In this document: piece by piece, positions 1 to 15,770 of the stretch
Layout of the letters: each line of letters opens with the position of its first letter
Position numbering within the stretch: the stretch's first letter is position 1
Assembly: GCA_028023455.1 (NCBI GenBank)
Contig: JAQFVV010006294.1
Location: 1-64,000 of the forward strand
Origin: Epiperipatus broadwayi
Lineage: Eukaryota > Onychophora > Udeonychophora > Euonychophora > Peripatidae
Reading direction: 5' to 3'
DNA: 64,000 nucleotides
The notes under the pieces: model-generated
Seen by the model: only the letters and a program-made list of their open reading frames with translations
Told to the model about the DNA's origin: nothing
Database searches by the model: none
Position numbers and translations under genes: made by a program

Positions 1-3000
1 ATTCAAATTCATCAATTTTTACCAATTTGTATACTGCCTGCATTTCCAAGATTAAAAAGCGAAATGAACATGCTGGTGTACAATACTATATTTTGAATGA
101 ATTTTTTCACTGATTTTGTCATATTTAGGTAGAATTAGCTAAATAATACTGAACTGCAATGTTAAAGTATTCAAATTCATCAATTTTTAACAATTTGTAT
201 TTTAGCTGTATTTCCAAGCTTAAAACGCGAAATGAACATGCTGGTGTACAATACTATATTTTGAATGAATTTTTCCACTGATTTTGTCATATTTAGGTAG
301 AATTACCTAAATTATACTGAACTGCAATGTTAAAGTATTCAAATTCATCAATTTTTAACAATTTGTATCCTGGCTGTATTTCCAAACTTAAAAAGTGATA
401 TGAACATGGTGGTGTACAATAGTAAATTTTGAATGAATTTTTTGCCTGATTTTGTCATATTTAGGTGGAATTAGCTAAATAATACTGAACTGCAATATTA
501 AACTATTTAAATTCATCAATTTTTAACAATTTGTATTCTAGCTGTATTTCCAAGAATAAATCGTGAAATATACATGCTGGTGTACACTGCTATAATTTGA
601 ATAAATTTTTTCACTGATTTTATGTTATTTAGGTAGAATTAGCTAAATAATACTGAATGGCAATGTTAAAGTATTCAAATTCATCAATTTTTAACAATTT
701 GTATCATAGCTGTATTTCCAAGCTTAAAACGCGAAATGAACATCCTGGTGTACAATACTATATTTTGAATGAATTTTTAGCTGATTTTGTTATATTAAGG
801 TAGAATTAGCTAAATAATACTGATATGCAATGTTAAAGTATTTAAATTCATCAATATTTAACAATTTGTATCCTGGCTGTATTTCTAAGCTGAAAAATAG
901 AAATGAACATGCTGGTGTACACTGCTATATATTGAATAAATTTTTTTGGTGATTTTGTCATATATTAATAGAATTAGCTAAATATTACTGAACTGCAATG
1001 TTAATGTATTCAAATTCATCAATTTTTAACAATTTGTATCCTAGCTTTATTTCCAAGCTTAAAATGCTATACGAACTTGCTGGTGTACAATACTTTATTG
1101 TGAGTGAATTTTTTTACTGATTTTGTCATATTGAAGTAAAATTAGCTAAATTATACTGAACTGCAATGTTAAAGTATTCAAATTTATTAATTTTTAAAAA
1201 TTTGTAACCAGGCTTCATTTCCAAGCTTAAAACGCGCTATGAACATGCTGGTATGCAATACTATATTATGAATAAATTTTTTCACTGATTTTGTCATATT
1301 TAAGGAGAATTACCTAAATAATACTGAACTGCAATGTTAAAGTATTCAAATTCATCAATTTTTAACAATTTGTATCCTAGCTGTATTTCCAATATTAAAA
1401 CATGAAATGAACATGCTGCTATACAATACTATATTTTGAATGAATTTTTTGCTGATTTTTTCATATTTAGGGAGAATTAGCTAAATAATACTGAACTGCA
1501 ATGTTAAAGTATCCAAATGCATCAATTTTTTAAAATGTGTATCTTACCTGACTTTCCAAGCTTAAAACACGAATTGAACATGCTGGTGTACAATACTATA
1601 TTTTGAGTGAATCTTTTTGCTGATTTTGTTATATTTACGTAGAATTAGCTAAATAATACTGAACTGCAATGTTAAAGTATACAAATTCATAAATTTTTAA
1701 CAATTTGTTTTTTAGCTGTATTTTCAAGCTTGAAATGCGAAATGAAGATGCTGGTGTATAATACTATATTTTGATTGAATTTTTCACTGATTTTCTCATA
1801 TTTAAGTAGAATTATTTAAATTATACTGAACTGCAATGTTAAAGTTTTCAAATTCATCAATTTTTAACAATTTGTATCCTAGCTGTATACCCAAGCTTGA
1901 AGCACGAAATGAACATGCTGGTGCATAATACTATATTTTGAATGAAGTTTTCCGCTGATTTTGTCATATTTAGGTATACTTACCTAAATTATACTGAAGA
2001 GCAATTTTAAGGTATTCAAATTCATCACTTTTTACCAATTTGTATACTGGCTGCATTTCCAAGATTAAAAAGCGAAATAAATATGCTGGTGTACAATACT
2101 ATATTTTGAATGAATTTTTTCACTGATTTTGTCATATTTTGGTAGAATTAGCTAAATAATACTGAACTGCAATGTTAAAGTATTCAAATTCATCAATTTT
2201 TAACAATTTGTATTTTAGCTGTATTTCCAAGCTTGAAACACGAAATGAACATGCTGGTGTATAATACTATATTTTGAATGAATTTTTCCACTGATTTTGT
2301 CATATTTAGGAAGAGTTACCTAAATTATACTGAACTGCAATGTTAAAGTATTCAAATTCATCAATATTTAACAATTTGTATCCGGGCTGTGTTTCCAAGC
2401 TTAAAAAGTGAAATTAACATGCTGGTGCACATTGCTATATATTGAATGAATTTTTTTGCTGATTTTGATATATTTAGGTAGAATTAGCTAAATAATACTG
2501 AACTGCAATGTTAAAGTATTCAAATTCATCAATTTTTAACAATTTGCATCATAGCTGTATTTCCAAGCTTAAAATGCTTTACGAACATGCTGGTGTAAAA
2601 TACTTTATTGTGAGTGAATTTTTTCACTGATATTGTCATATTTAGGTAAAATTAGCTAAATTATACTGAACTGCAATGTTAAAGTATTTAAATTCATCAA
2701 TATTTAACAATTTGTATCCTGGCTGTATTTCTAAGCTGAAAAATAGAAATGAACATGCTGGTGTACACTGCTATATATTGAATGAATTTTTTGGTGATTT
2801 TGTCATATATTAATAGAATTAGCTAAATATTACTGAACTGCAATGTTAATGTATTCAAATTCATCAATTTTTAACAATTTGTATCCTAGCTTTATTTCCT
2901 GGCTTAAAATGCTATACGAACATGCTGGTGTACAATACATTATTGTGAGTGAATTTTTTTTACTGATTTTGTCATATTGAAGTGAAATTTGCTAAATTAT

Positions 3001-6000
3001 ACTGAACTGCAATATTAAAGTATTCAAATTTATTAATTTTTAGAAATTTGTAATGTGGCTGTATTTCCAAGCTTAAAACGGGAAATGAACCGGCTGGTAT
3101 GCAATACTATATTATGAATGAATGTTTTCTCTGATTTTGTTATATTTATGTAGAATTAGCTAAATAATACTGAACTGCAATGTTAAAGTATTCAAATTCA
3201 TAAATTTTTAACAATTTGTATCCTAGCTGTATTTCCAAGCTTAAAACGCGAAATGAACATGCTGGTGTACAATACTATATTTTGAATGAATTTTTTCACT
3301 GATTTTGTCATATTTCGGTAGAATTAGCTAAATAATACTTTTATGCAATGTTAAAGTATTCAAATTCATCAATATTTAACAATTTGTATCCTGGCTGTAT
3401 TTTCAAGCATTATAAGTGAAATGAACATGCTGGTGTACAATACTATATTTTGAATGAATTTTTTCGCTGATTTTGTCATATTTAGGTAGAATTAGCTAAA
3501 TAATACTGAACTGCAATGTTAAAGTATTCAAATTCATCAATTTTTAAAAATTTGTATCCTAGCTGTATTTCCAAGCTTAAAACGCGAAATGAACATGCTG
3601 GTGTACAATACTATATTTTGAATGAATTTTTTCGCTGATTTTGTCATATTTAGATAGAATTATCTAAATAATTCTGAACTGCAATGTTAAAGTATTCAAA
3701 TACATCAATTTTTTAAAATGTCTTTCTTAGCTGTATTTCCAAACTTAAAACGCGAATTGAACATGCTGGTGTACAATACTACATTTGGAATGAATTTTTT
3801 CGCTGATTTTGTCATATTTAGGTAGAATTAGCTAAATAATACTGAACTGCAATGTTAAAGTATTCAAATTATTCAATTTTTAAAAATTTGCATCCTAGCT
3901 GCATTTCCAAGGTTAAAACGTGAAATGAACATGCTGGTGTACAATAGTATATTTTGAAAGAATTTTTTCATTGATTTTGTCATATTTAGGTAGAATTACC
4001 TAAATAATTCTGAACTGCAATGTTAAAGTATTCAAATTCATCAATTTTTAAAAATTTGTATCCTAGCTGTATTTCCAAGCTTAAAACGCGAAATGGACAT
4101 GCTGGTATACAATACTATATTTTGAATGAATTTTTTCGCTGATTTTGTCATATTTAGGTAGAATTAGCTAAATAATACTGAACTGCAATGTTAAAGTATT
4201 CAAATTCATCAATTTTTAAAAATTTGTATCCTAGCTGTATTTCCAAGCTTAAAACGCGAAATGGACATGCTGGTATACAATACTATATTTTGAATGAATT
4301 TTTTCGCTGATTTTGTCATATTTAGGTAGAATTAGCTAAATAATACTGAACTGCAATGTTAAAGTATTCAAATTCATCAATTTTTTAAAATGTGTATCCT
4401 ACCTGACTTTCCAAGCTTAAAACACGAATTGAACATGCTGGTGTACAATACTATATTTTGAGTGAATTTTTTTGCTGATTTTGTCATATTTAGGTAGAAT
4501 TAGCTAAATAATACTGAACTGCAATGTTAAAGTATTCAAATTCATCAATTTTTAAAAATTTGTATCCTAGCTGTATTTCCAAGCTTCAAACGCGATTGGA
4601 ACATGCTGGTGTACAATACTATATTTTGAATGAATTTTTTCGCTGATTTTGTCATATTTAGGTAGAATTAGCTAAATTATACTGAACTGCAATGTTAAAG
4701 TATTCAAATTCATCAATTTTTAAAAATTTGTATCCTAGCTGTATTTCCAAGATTAAAAAGCGAAATGAACATGCTGGTGTACAATACTATATTTTGAATG
4801 AATTTTTTCGCTGATTTTGTCATATTTAGGTAGAATTAGCTAAATAATACTGAACTGCAATGTTAAAGTATTCAAATTCATCAATTTTTAAAAATTTGTA
4901 TCCTAGCTGTATTTCCAAGCTTAAAACGCGAAATATGAACATGCTGGTGTACAATACTATATTTTGAATGAATTTTTTCGCTGATTTTGTCATATTTAGG
5001 TAGAATTAGCTAAATAATACTGAACTGCAATGTTAAAGTATTCAAATTCATCAATTTTTAAAAATTTGTATCCTGGCTGTATTTCCAAGCTTAAAAAGTG
5101 AAATGAACATGCTGGTGTCCACTGCTATATATTGAATGAATTTTTTTGCTGATTTTGTCATATTTATGTAGAACTAGCTAAATAATACTGAACTGCAATG
5201 TTAAAGTATTCAAATTCATCAATTTTTAACAATTTGTATCCTAGCTGTATTTCCAAGCTTAAAATGCTATACGAACATGCTGGTGTACAATACTATATTG
5301 TGGGTGAATTTTTTCACGGATTTTGTCATATTTAGGTAAAATTAGCTAAATTATACTGAACTGCAATGTTAAAGTATTCAAATTCATTAGTTTTTAGGAA
5401 TTTGTAACCTGGCTGTATTTCCAAGCTTAAAACGCAAAATGAACATGCTGGTATACAATACTATATTATGAATGAATTTTTTCACTGATCTTGTTATATT
5501 TAAAGAGAATTAGCTAAATAATACTGAACTGCAATGTTAAAGTATTCAAATCCAACAATTTTTAAAAAATTGTTGCCTAGCTGTACTTCCAAGATTAAAC
5601 TGCGAAATGAACATGCTGCTATACAATACTATATATTAAATGAATTTTTTGCTGATTTTCTCATATTTAGGGAGAATTAGCTAAATAATATTGAACTGCA
5701 ATGTTAAAGTATCCAAAGGCATCAATTTTTAAAAATGTGTATCCTAGCTGTGTTTCCAAGCTTGAAACATGAAATGAATATGCTGGTTTATAATACTATA
5801 TTTTGAATGAATTTTTCCACAGATTTTGTCATATTTAAGTAGAATTATTTAAATTATACTGAACTGCAATGTTAAAGTATTCAAATTCATCAATTTTTAA
5901 CAATTTGAATCCTAGCTGTATTTCCAAGCTTGAAGCACGAAATGAACATGCTGGTGCATAATACTATATTTTGAATGAAATTTTATGCTGATTTTGTCAT

Positions 6001-7893
6001 ATTTAGGTATAATTACCTAAATTATACTGAAGTGCAATTTTAAAGTATTCAAATTCATCAATTTTTACCAATTTGTATACTGGCTGCATTTCCAAGATTG
6101 AAAAGCAAAATAAACATGCTGGTGTACAATACTATATTTTGAATGAATTTTTTCACTGATTTTGTCATGTTTAGGTAGAATTAGCTAAATAATACTGAAC
6201 TGCAATGTTAAAGTATTCAAATTCAACAATTTTTAAAAATTTGTTGCCTAGCTGTACTTCTAAGATTAAACTGGGAAATGAACATGCTGCTATATAATAC
6301 TATATTTTGAATGAATTTTTAGCTAATTTTCTCATATTTAAAGAGAATTAGCTAAATAATACTGAACTGCAATGTTAAGGTATTCAAAGGCATCAATTTT
6401 TAAAAATGTGTATCCTAGCTGTGTTTCCAAGCTTGAAACGTGAAATGATATATGCTGGTTTATAATACTATATTTTGAATGAATTTTTCCACTGATTTTG
6501 TCATGTTTAAGTAGAATTATTTAAATTATACTGAACTGCAATGTTAAAGTATACAAATTCATCAATTTTTACCATTTTGTATCCTGGCTGTATTTCCAAA
6601 CTTAAAAAGTGATATGAACATGGTGGTGTACAATTGTAAATTTTGAATGAATTTTTTGCCTGATTTTGTCATATTTAGGTAGAATTAGCTAAATAATACT
6701 GATATGCAATGTTAAAGTATTCAAATTCATCAATATTTAACAAATTCTATCCTGGCTGTATTTCCAAGCTTAAAAAGTGAAATGAACATGCTGGTGTCCA
6801 CTGCTATATATTGAATGAATTTTTTTGCTGATTTTGTCATATTTATGTAGAACTAGCTAAATAATACTGAACTGCAATGTTAAAGTTTTCAAATTCATCA
6901 ATTTTTAACAATTTGTATCCTAGCTGTATTTCCAAGCTTAAAATGCTATACGAGCATGCTGGTGTACAATACTATATTGTGGGTGAATTTTTTCACGGAT
7001 TTTGTCATATTTAGGTAAAATTAGCTAAATTATACTGAACTGCAATGTTAAAGTATTCAAATTCATCAATTTTTAGGACTTTGTAACCTGGCTGTATTTC
7101 CAAGCTTAAAACGCCGCTATGAACATGCTGCTATACAATACTATATATTAAATGAATTTTTTCCTGATTTTCTCATATTTAGGGAGAATTAGCTAAATAA
7201 TATTGAACTGCAATGTTAAAGTATCCAAAGGCATTAATGTTTAAAAATGTGTATCCTAGCTATGTTTCCAAGCTTGAAACATGAAATGAACATGCTGGTA
7301 TACAATACTATATTTTGAATGAATTTTTTCGCTGATTTTGTCATATTTAAGTAGAATTATCTAAATAATACTGAACTGCAATGTTAAAGTATTCAAATTC
7401 ATCAATTTTTAAAAATTTGTATCCTAGCTGTATTTCCAAGCTTAAAACGCGAAATGAACATGCTGGTGCATAATACTATATTTTGAATGAAATTTTATGC
7501 TGATTTTGTCATATTTAGGTATAATTACCTAAATTATACTGAAGTGCAATTTTAAAGTATTCAAATTCATCAATTTTTACCAATTTGTATACTGGCTGCA
7601 TTTCCAAGATTAAAAAGCAAAATAAACATGCTGGTGTACACTGCTATAATTTGAATAAATTTTTTCACTGATTTTATGTTATTTAGGTAAAATTAGCTAA
7701 ATAATACTGAATGGCAATGTTACAGTATTCAAATTCATCAATTTTTAACAATTTGAATCCTAGCTGTATTTCCAAGACTAAATCATGAAATGTACATGCT
7801 GGTGTATAATACTATATTTTGATTGAATTTTTCCACTGATTTTGGCACATTTAGGTATAATTATCTAAATTATACTGAAGTGCATTTTAAAGT
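1..7893. repeat. Higher-order repeat copy A (about 47 monomers)
   Basis: Rare monomer variants in this block recur about 7.89 kb further on. Examples are ctgcctg at 34 and 7927, acccaagcttgaagcacg at 1889 and 9783, aagagcaatttt at 1997 and 9891, and acttttatgcaatg with its ttatgc at 3341 and 11235. All four offsets are 7893-7894 bases, which is 47 monomers minus two or three bases. The left boundary is arbitrary because the window starts here. Part of the copy (about 3430-5050) carries consensus-type monomers instead of the private variants seen in the other copies. Confidence 0.85.
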
Positions 7894-10800
7894 ATTCAAA
7901 ATCATCAATTTTTACCAATTTGTACACTGCCTGCATTTCCAAGATTAAAAAGCGAAATAAACATGCTGGTGTACAATACTATATTTTCAATGAAGTTTTT
8001 CACTGATTTTGTCATGTTTAGGTAGAATTAGCTAAATAATACTGAACTGCAATTTTAAAGTATTCAAATTCATCAATTTTTAACAATTTGTATTTTAGCT
8101 GTATTTCTAAGCTTGAAACACGAAATGAACATGCTGGTGTATAATACTATATTTTGAATGAATTTTTCCACTGATTTTGTCATATTTAGGTAGAATTACC
8201 TAAATTATACTGAACTGCAATGTTAAAGTATGCAAATTCATCAATTTTTAAAAATTTGTATCCTAGCTGTATTTCCAAGCTTAAAACGTGAAATGAACAT
8301 GCTGGTGTACAATACTATATTTTGAATGAATTTTTTCGCTGATTTTGTCATATTTAGGTGGAATTAGCTAAATAATACTGAACTGCAATATTAAACTATT
8401 TAAATTCATCAATTTTTAACAATTTGTATTCTAGCTGTATTTCCAAGATTAAATCGTGAAATGAACATGCTGGTGTACAATACTATATTTTGAATAAATT
8501 TTTTCACTGATTTTGTCATATTTAGGTAGAATTAGCTAAATAATACTGAACTGCAATGTTAAAGTATTCAAATTCATCAATTTTTAAAAATTTGTATCCT
8601 AGCTGTATTTCCAAGCTTAAAACGCGAAATGAACATGCTGGTGTACAATACTATATTTTGAATGAATTTTTTCGCTGATTTTGTCATATTTAGGTAGAAT
8701 TAGCTAAATAATACTGAACTGCAATGTTAAAGTATTCAAATTCATCAATATTTAAAAATTTGTATCCTGGCTGTATTTCCAAGCTTAAAACGCGAAATGA
8801 ACATGCTGGTGTCCACTGCTATATATTGAATGAATTTTTTTGCTGATTTTGTCATATTTAGGTAGAATTAGCTAAATAATACTGAACTGCAATGTTAAAG
8901 TATTCAAATTCATCAATTTTTAAAAATTTGTATCCTAGCTGTATTTCCAAGCTTAAAACGCTATATGAACATGCTGGTGTACAATACTATATTTTGAGTG
9001 AATTTTTTCACTGATTTTGTCATATTTAGGTAGAATTAGCTAAATTATACTGAACTGCAATGTTAAAGTATTCAAATTCATCAATTTTTAAAAATTTGTA
9101 ACCTGGCTGTATTTCCAAGCTTAAAACGCGCTATGAACATGCTGGTATACAATACTATATTTTGAATTAATTTTTTCACTGATTTTGTCATATTTAGGTA
9201 GAATTAGCTAAATAATACTGAACTGCAATGTTAAAGTATTCAAATTCATCAATTTTTAAAAATTTGTATCCTAGCTGTATTTCCAAGCTTAAAACGCGAA
9301 ATGAACATGCTGCTATACAATACTATATTTTGAATGAATTTTTTGCTGATTTTTTCATATTTAGGGTGAATTAGCTAAATAATACTGAACTGCAATGTTA
9401 AAGTATCCAAATGCATCAATTTTTTAAAATGTGTATCCTACCTGACTTTCCAAGCTTAAAACACGAATTGAACATGCTGGTGTACAATACTATATTTTGA
9501 GTGAATTTTTTTGCTGATTTTGTCATATTTAGGTAGAATTAGCTAAATAATACTGAACTGCAATGTTAAAGTATTCAAATTCATAAATTTTTAACAATTT
9601 GTTTCCTAGCTGTATTTTCAAGCTTGAAATGCGAAATGAAGATGCTGGTGTATAATACTATATTTTGATTGAATTTTTCACTGATTTTCCCATATTTAAG
9701 TAGAATTATTTAAATTATACTGAACTGCAATGTTAAAGTTTTCAAATTCATCAATTTTTAACAATTTGTATCCTAGCTGTATACCCAAGCTTGAAGCACG
9801 AAATGAACATGCTGGTGCATAATACTATATTTTGAATGAAGTTTTCCACTGATTTTGTCATATTTAGGTATACTTACCTAAATTATACTGAAGAGCAATT
9901 TTAGAGTATTCAAATTCATCACTTTTTACCAATTTGTATACTGGCTGCATTTCCAAGATTAAAAAGCGAAATAAATATGCTGGTCTACAATACTATATTT
10001 TGAATGAATTTTTTCACTGATTTTGTCATATTTTGGTAGAATTAGCTAAATAATACTGAATTGCAATGTTAAAGTATTCAAATTCATCAATTTTTAACAA
10101 TTTGTATTTTAGCTGTATTTCCAAGCTTGAAACACGAAATGAACATGCTGGTGTATAATACTATATTTTGAATGAATTTTTCCACTGATTTTGTCATATT
10201 TAGGAAGAATTACCTAAATTATACTGAACTGCAATGTTAAAGTATTCAAATTCATCAATTTTTAACAATTTGTATCCTGGCTGTATTTCCAAGCTTAAAA
10301 AGTGAAATGAACATGCTGGTGTACAATACTATATTTTGAATGAATTTTTTTGCTGATTTTGTCATATTTAGGTAGAATTAGCTAAATAATACTGAACTGC
10401 AATGTTAAAGTATTCAAATTCATCAATTTTTAACAATTTGTATCCTAGCTGTATTTCCAAGCTTAAAATGCTATACGAACATGCTGGTGTAAAATACTTT
10501 ATTGTGAGTGAATTTTTTCACTGATATTGTCATATTTAGGTAAAATTAGCTAAATTATACTGAACTGCAATGTTAAAGTATTCAAATTCATCAATATTTA
10601 ACAATTTGTATCCTGGCTGTATTTCCAAGCTTAAAAATAGAAATGAACATGCTGGTGTACACTGCTATATATTGAATAAATTTTTTTGCTGATTTTGTCA
10701 TATAGTAATAGAATTAGCTAAATAATACTGAACTGCAATGTTAATGTATTCAAATTCATCAATTTTTAACAATTTGTATCCTAGCTTTATTTCCAAGCTT

Positions 10801-13800
10801 AAAATGCTATACGAACATGCTGGTGTACAATACTTTATTGTGAGTGAATTTTTTTACTGATTTTGTCATATTGAAGTGAAATTTGCTAAATTATACTGAA
10901 CTGCAATATTAAAGTATTCAAATTTATTAATTTTTAGAAATTTGTAATGTGGCTGTATTTCCAAGCTTAAAACGGGAAATGAACCGGCTGGTATGCAATA
11001 CTATATTATGAATGAATGTTTTCTCTGATTTTGTTATATTTATGTAGAATTAGCTAAATAATACTGAACTGCAATGTTAAAGTATTCAAATTCATAAATT
11101 TTTAACAATTTGTATCCTAGCTGTATTTCCAAGCTTAAAACGCGAAATGAACATCCTAGTGTACAATACTATATTTTGAATGAATTTTTTTGCTGATTTT
11201 GTTATATTTCGGTAGAATTAGCTAAATAATACTTTTATGCAATGTTAAAGTATTCAAATTCATCAATATTTAACAATTTGTATCCTGGCTGTATTTTCAA
11301 GCATTATAAGTGAAATGAACATGCTGGTGTACACTGCTATATATTGAATACATTTTTTGCTGATTTTGCCATATTTAGGTAGAATTAGCTAAATAATACT
11401 GAACTGCAATGTTAAAGTATTCAAATTAATCAATGTTTAACAATTTGTATCCTAGCTGTATTTCCAAGCTTAAAACGCGAAATGAACATGCTGGTGTACA
11501 ATAATATATTTTGAATAAATTTTTTAGCTGATTTTGTCATATTTAGATAGAATTATCTAAATAATTCTGAACTGCAATGTTAAAGTATTCAAATACATCA
11601 ATTTTTTAAAATGTCTTTCTTAGCTGTATTTCCAAACTTAAAACGCGAATTGAACATGCTGGTGTACAATACTACATTTGGAATGAATTTTTTCGCTGAT
11701 TTTGTCATATTTAGGTAGAATTAGCTAAATAATACTGAACTGCAATGTTAAAGTATTCAAATTATTCAATTTTTAAAAATTTGCATCCTAGCTGCATTTC
11801 CAAGCTTAAAACGTGAAATGAACATGCTGGTGTACAATAGTATATTTTGAAAGAATTTTTTCATTGACTTTGTCATATTTAGGTAGAATTACCTAAATAA
11901 TTCTGAACTGCAATGTTAAAATATTCAAATACATCAATTTTTAAAAATTCGTATCCTAGCTGTATTTCCAAGCTTAAAACGCGAAATGGACATGCTGGTA
12001 TACAATACTATATTTTGAATGAATTTTTTTCGCTGATTTTGTCATATTTAAGGAGAATTAGCTAAATAATACTGAACTGCAACGTTAAAGTTTTCAAATC
12101 CAACAATTTTTAAAAATTTGTATCCTAGCTGTATATCCAAGATTAAAACACGAAATGAACATGTTGCTATACAATACTATATTTTGAATGAATTTTTTGC
12201 TGAATTTTTCATATTTAGGGAGAATTAGCTAAATAATACTGAACTGCAATGTTAAACTATCCAAATGCATCAATTTTCTCAAATGTGTATCCTACCTGAC
12301 TTTCCAAGCTTAAAATACGAATTGAACATGCTGGTGTACAATACAATATTTTGAGTGAATTTTTTTGCTGATTTTGTCATATTTAGGTAGAATTAGGTAA
12401 ATAATACTGAACTGCAATGTTAAAGTTTTCAAATTCATCAATTTTTAACAATTTGTATCCTAGCTGTATTTCCAAGCTTAAAATGTGAAATGAACATGCT
12501 TGTGTACAATACTATATTTTCAATGAATTTTTCTTCTGATTTTGTCATATTTAGGTAGAATTACATAAATTTTACTGAACTGCAAGGTTAAAGTATTCAA
12601 ATTCATCAATTTTTAACAATTATCCTGGCTGTATTTCCAAGATTAAAAAGCGAAATAAACATGCTGGTGTACAATACTATATTTTGAATGAATTTTTTCA
12701 CTGATTTTGTCATATTTAGGTAGAATTACCTAAATAATACTGAACTGCAATGTTAAAGTATTCAAATTCATCAATTTTTAAAAGTTTTTTTCCTAGCTTT
12801 ATTTCCAAGCTTAAAAGGAAATATGAACATGCTGGTGTAAGATATTATATTTTATATGAATTTTTTTACTGATTTTGTCATATTTAGCTAGAACTGACTA
12901 AATAATACTGAACGGCAATGTTAAAGTATTCAAATTCATCAATATTTAACAATTTGTATCCTGGCTGTATTTCCAAGCTTAAAAAGTGAAATGAACATGC
13001 TGGTGTCCACTGCTATATATTGAATGAATTTTTTTGCTGATTTTGTCATATTTAGGTAGAATTAGCTAAATAATACTGAACTGCAATGTTAAAGTATTCA
13101 AATTCATCAATTTTTAACAATTTGTATCCTAGCTGTATTTCCAAGCTTAAAATGCTATACGAACATGCTGGTGTACAATACTATATTGTGGGTGAATTTT
13201 TTCACGGATTTTGTCATATTTAGGTAAAATTAGCTAAATTATACTGAACTGCAATGTTAAAGTATTCAAATTCATTAGTTTTTAGGAATTTGTAACCTGG
13301 CTGTATTTCCAAGCTTAAAACGCAAAATGAACATGCTGGTATACAATACTATATATTAAATGAATTTTTTCACTGATTTTGTCATATTTAAATAGAATTA
13401 GCTAAATAATACTGAACTGCAATGTTAAAGTATTCAAATTCATCAATTTTTAAAAATTTGTTGCCTAGCTGTACTTCCAAGATTAAACTGGGAAATGAAC
13501 ATGCTGCTATACAATACTATATTTTGAATGAATTTTTTTGCTGATTTTGTCATATTTAAGGAGAATTAGCTAAATAATACTGAACTGCAATGTTAAAGTA
13601 ATCAAATCCATCAATTTTTAAAAATGTGTATCCTAGCTGTGTTTCCAAGCTTGAAACATGAAATGAATATGCTGGTTTATAATACTATATTTTGAATGAA
13701 TTTTTCCACTGATTTTGTCATATTTAAGTAGAATTATTTAAATTATACTGAACTGCAATGTTAAAGTATTCAAATTCATCAATTTTTAACAATTTGTATC

Positions 13801-15770
13801 CTAGCTGTATTTCCAAGCTTGAAGCACGAAATGAACATGCTGGTGCATAATACTATATTTTGAATGAAATTTTCCACTGATTTTGTCATATTTAGGTATA
13901 ATTACCTAAATTATACTGAAGTGCAATTTTAAAGTATTCAAATTCATCAATTTTTACCAATTTGTATACTGGCTGCATTTCCAAGATTAAAAAGCGAAAT
14001 AAACATGCTGGTGTACAATACTATATTTTCAATGAATTTTTTCACTGATTTTGTCATGTTTAGGTAGAATTAGCTAAATAATACTGAACTGCAATGTTAA
14101 AGTATTCAAATTCATCAATTTTTAAAAATTTGTCGCCTAGCTGTACTTCAAGTTAAACGGAAATGAAAGGCTATAAATACTATATTTTGAATGAATTTTT
14201 ACTGATTTTCTCATATTTAGGGAGAATTAGCTAAATAATACTGAACTGCAATGTTAAAGTATTCAAAGGCATCAATTTTTAAAAATGTGTATCCTAGCTG
14301 TGTTTCCAAGCTTGAAACACGAAATGAACATGCTGGTGTATAATACTATATTTTGAATGAATTTTTCCACTGATTTTGTCATATTTAGGTAGAATTACCT
14401 AAATTATACTGAACTGCAATATTAAAGTATACAAATTCATCAATTTTTACCAATTTGTATCCTGGCTGTATTTCCAAACTTAAAAAGTGATATGAACATG
14501 GTGGTGTACAATTGTAAATTTTGAATGAATTTTTTGCCTGATTTTGTCATATTTAGGTAGAATTAGCTAAATAATACTGATATGCAATGTTAAAGTATTC
14601 AAATTCATCAATATTTAACAATTTGTATCCTGGCTGTATTTCCAAGCTTAAAAAGTGAAATGAACATGCTGGTGTCCACTGCTATATATTGAATGAATTT
14701 TTTTGCTGATTTTGTCATATTTATGTAGAATTAGCTAAATAATACTGAACTGCAATGTTAAAGTATTCAAATTCATCAATTTTTAACAATTTGTATCCTA
14801 GCTGTATTTCCAAGCTTAAAATGCTATATGAACATGCTGGTGTACAATACTATATTTTGAATGAATTTTTTCACTGATTTTGTCATATTTAGGTAAAATT
14901 AGCTAAATTATACTGAACTGCAATGTTAAAGTATTCAAATTCATCAATTTTTAGGAATTTGTAACCTGGCTGTATTTCCAAGCTTAAAACGCAAAATGAA
15001 CATGCTGCTATACAATACTATATATTAAATGAATTTTTTCCTGATTTTCTCATATTTAGGGAGAATTAGCTAAATAATATTGAACTGCAATGTTAAAGTA
15101 TCCAAAGGCATTAATGTTTAAAAATGTGTATCCTAGCTATGTTTCCAAGCTTGAAACATGAAATGAATATGCTGGTTTATAATACTATATTTTGAATGAA
15201 TTTTTCCACAGATTTTGTCATATTTAAGTAGAATTAGCTAAATTATACTGAACTGCAATGTTAAAGTATTCAAATTCATCAATTTTTAACAATTTGTATC
15301 CTAGCTGTATTTCCAAGCTTGAAGCACGAAATGAACATGCTGGTGCATAATACTATATTTTGAATGAAATTTTATGCTGATTTTGTCATATTTAGGTAGA
15401 ATTACCTAAATTATACTGAACTGCAATGTTAAAGTATTCAAATTCATCAATTTTTAAAAATTTGTAACCTGGCTGTATTTCCAAGCTTAAAACGCGAAAT
15501 GAACATGCTGGTGTACAATACTATATTTTGAATGAATTTTTTCACTGATTTTGTCATATTTAGGTAGAATTAGCTAAATAATACTGAATTGCAATGTTAA
15601 AGTATTCAAATTCATCAATTTTTAACAATTTGAATCCTAGCTGTATTTCCAAGACTAAATCATGAAATGTACATGCTGGTGTATAATACTATATTTTGAA
15701 TGAATTTTTCCACTGATTTTGTCACATTTAGGTATAATTATCTAAATTATACTGAAGTGCATTTTAAAGT
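7894..15770. repeat. Higher-order repeat copy B (about 47 monomers)
   Basis: Second copy of the ~7.89 kb higher-order unit. Its markers lie at 7927, 9783, 9891, 11235 and 12911. The next copy carries them at 15804, 17661, 17769, 19021 and 20699, offsets of 7877-7878 for the first three and 7786-7788 for the last two. The shortfall of roughly 90 bases between these two groups coincides with a damaged monomer near 18640-18850. Variants shared by copies B and C but absent from A, such as gcaacgttaaagttttc near 12080 and 19865, show that B and C are closer to each other in that part. Confidence 0.85.
14130..14215. repeat. Satellite monomer with scattered small deletions
   Basis: Compared with its counterparts near 6240 and 13460, this monomer has lost many single bases and short runs within about 70 bases (for example cttcaagttaaacgg and gaaaggctataaatac). 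Flanking monomers are normal. The concentration of tiny deletions in one unit is unlike the substitution-dominated variation elsewhere. It may be a local consensus error in the assembly; a real degenerate monomer is the alternative. Confidence 0.6.
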
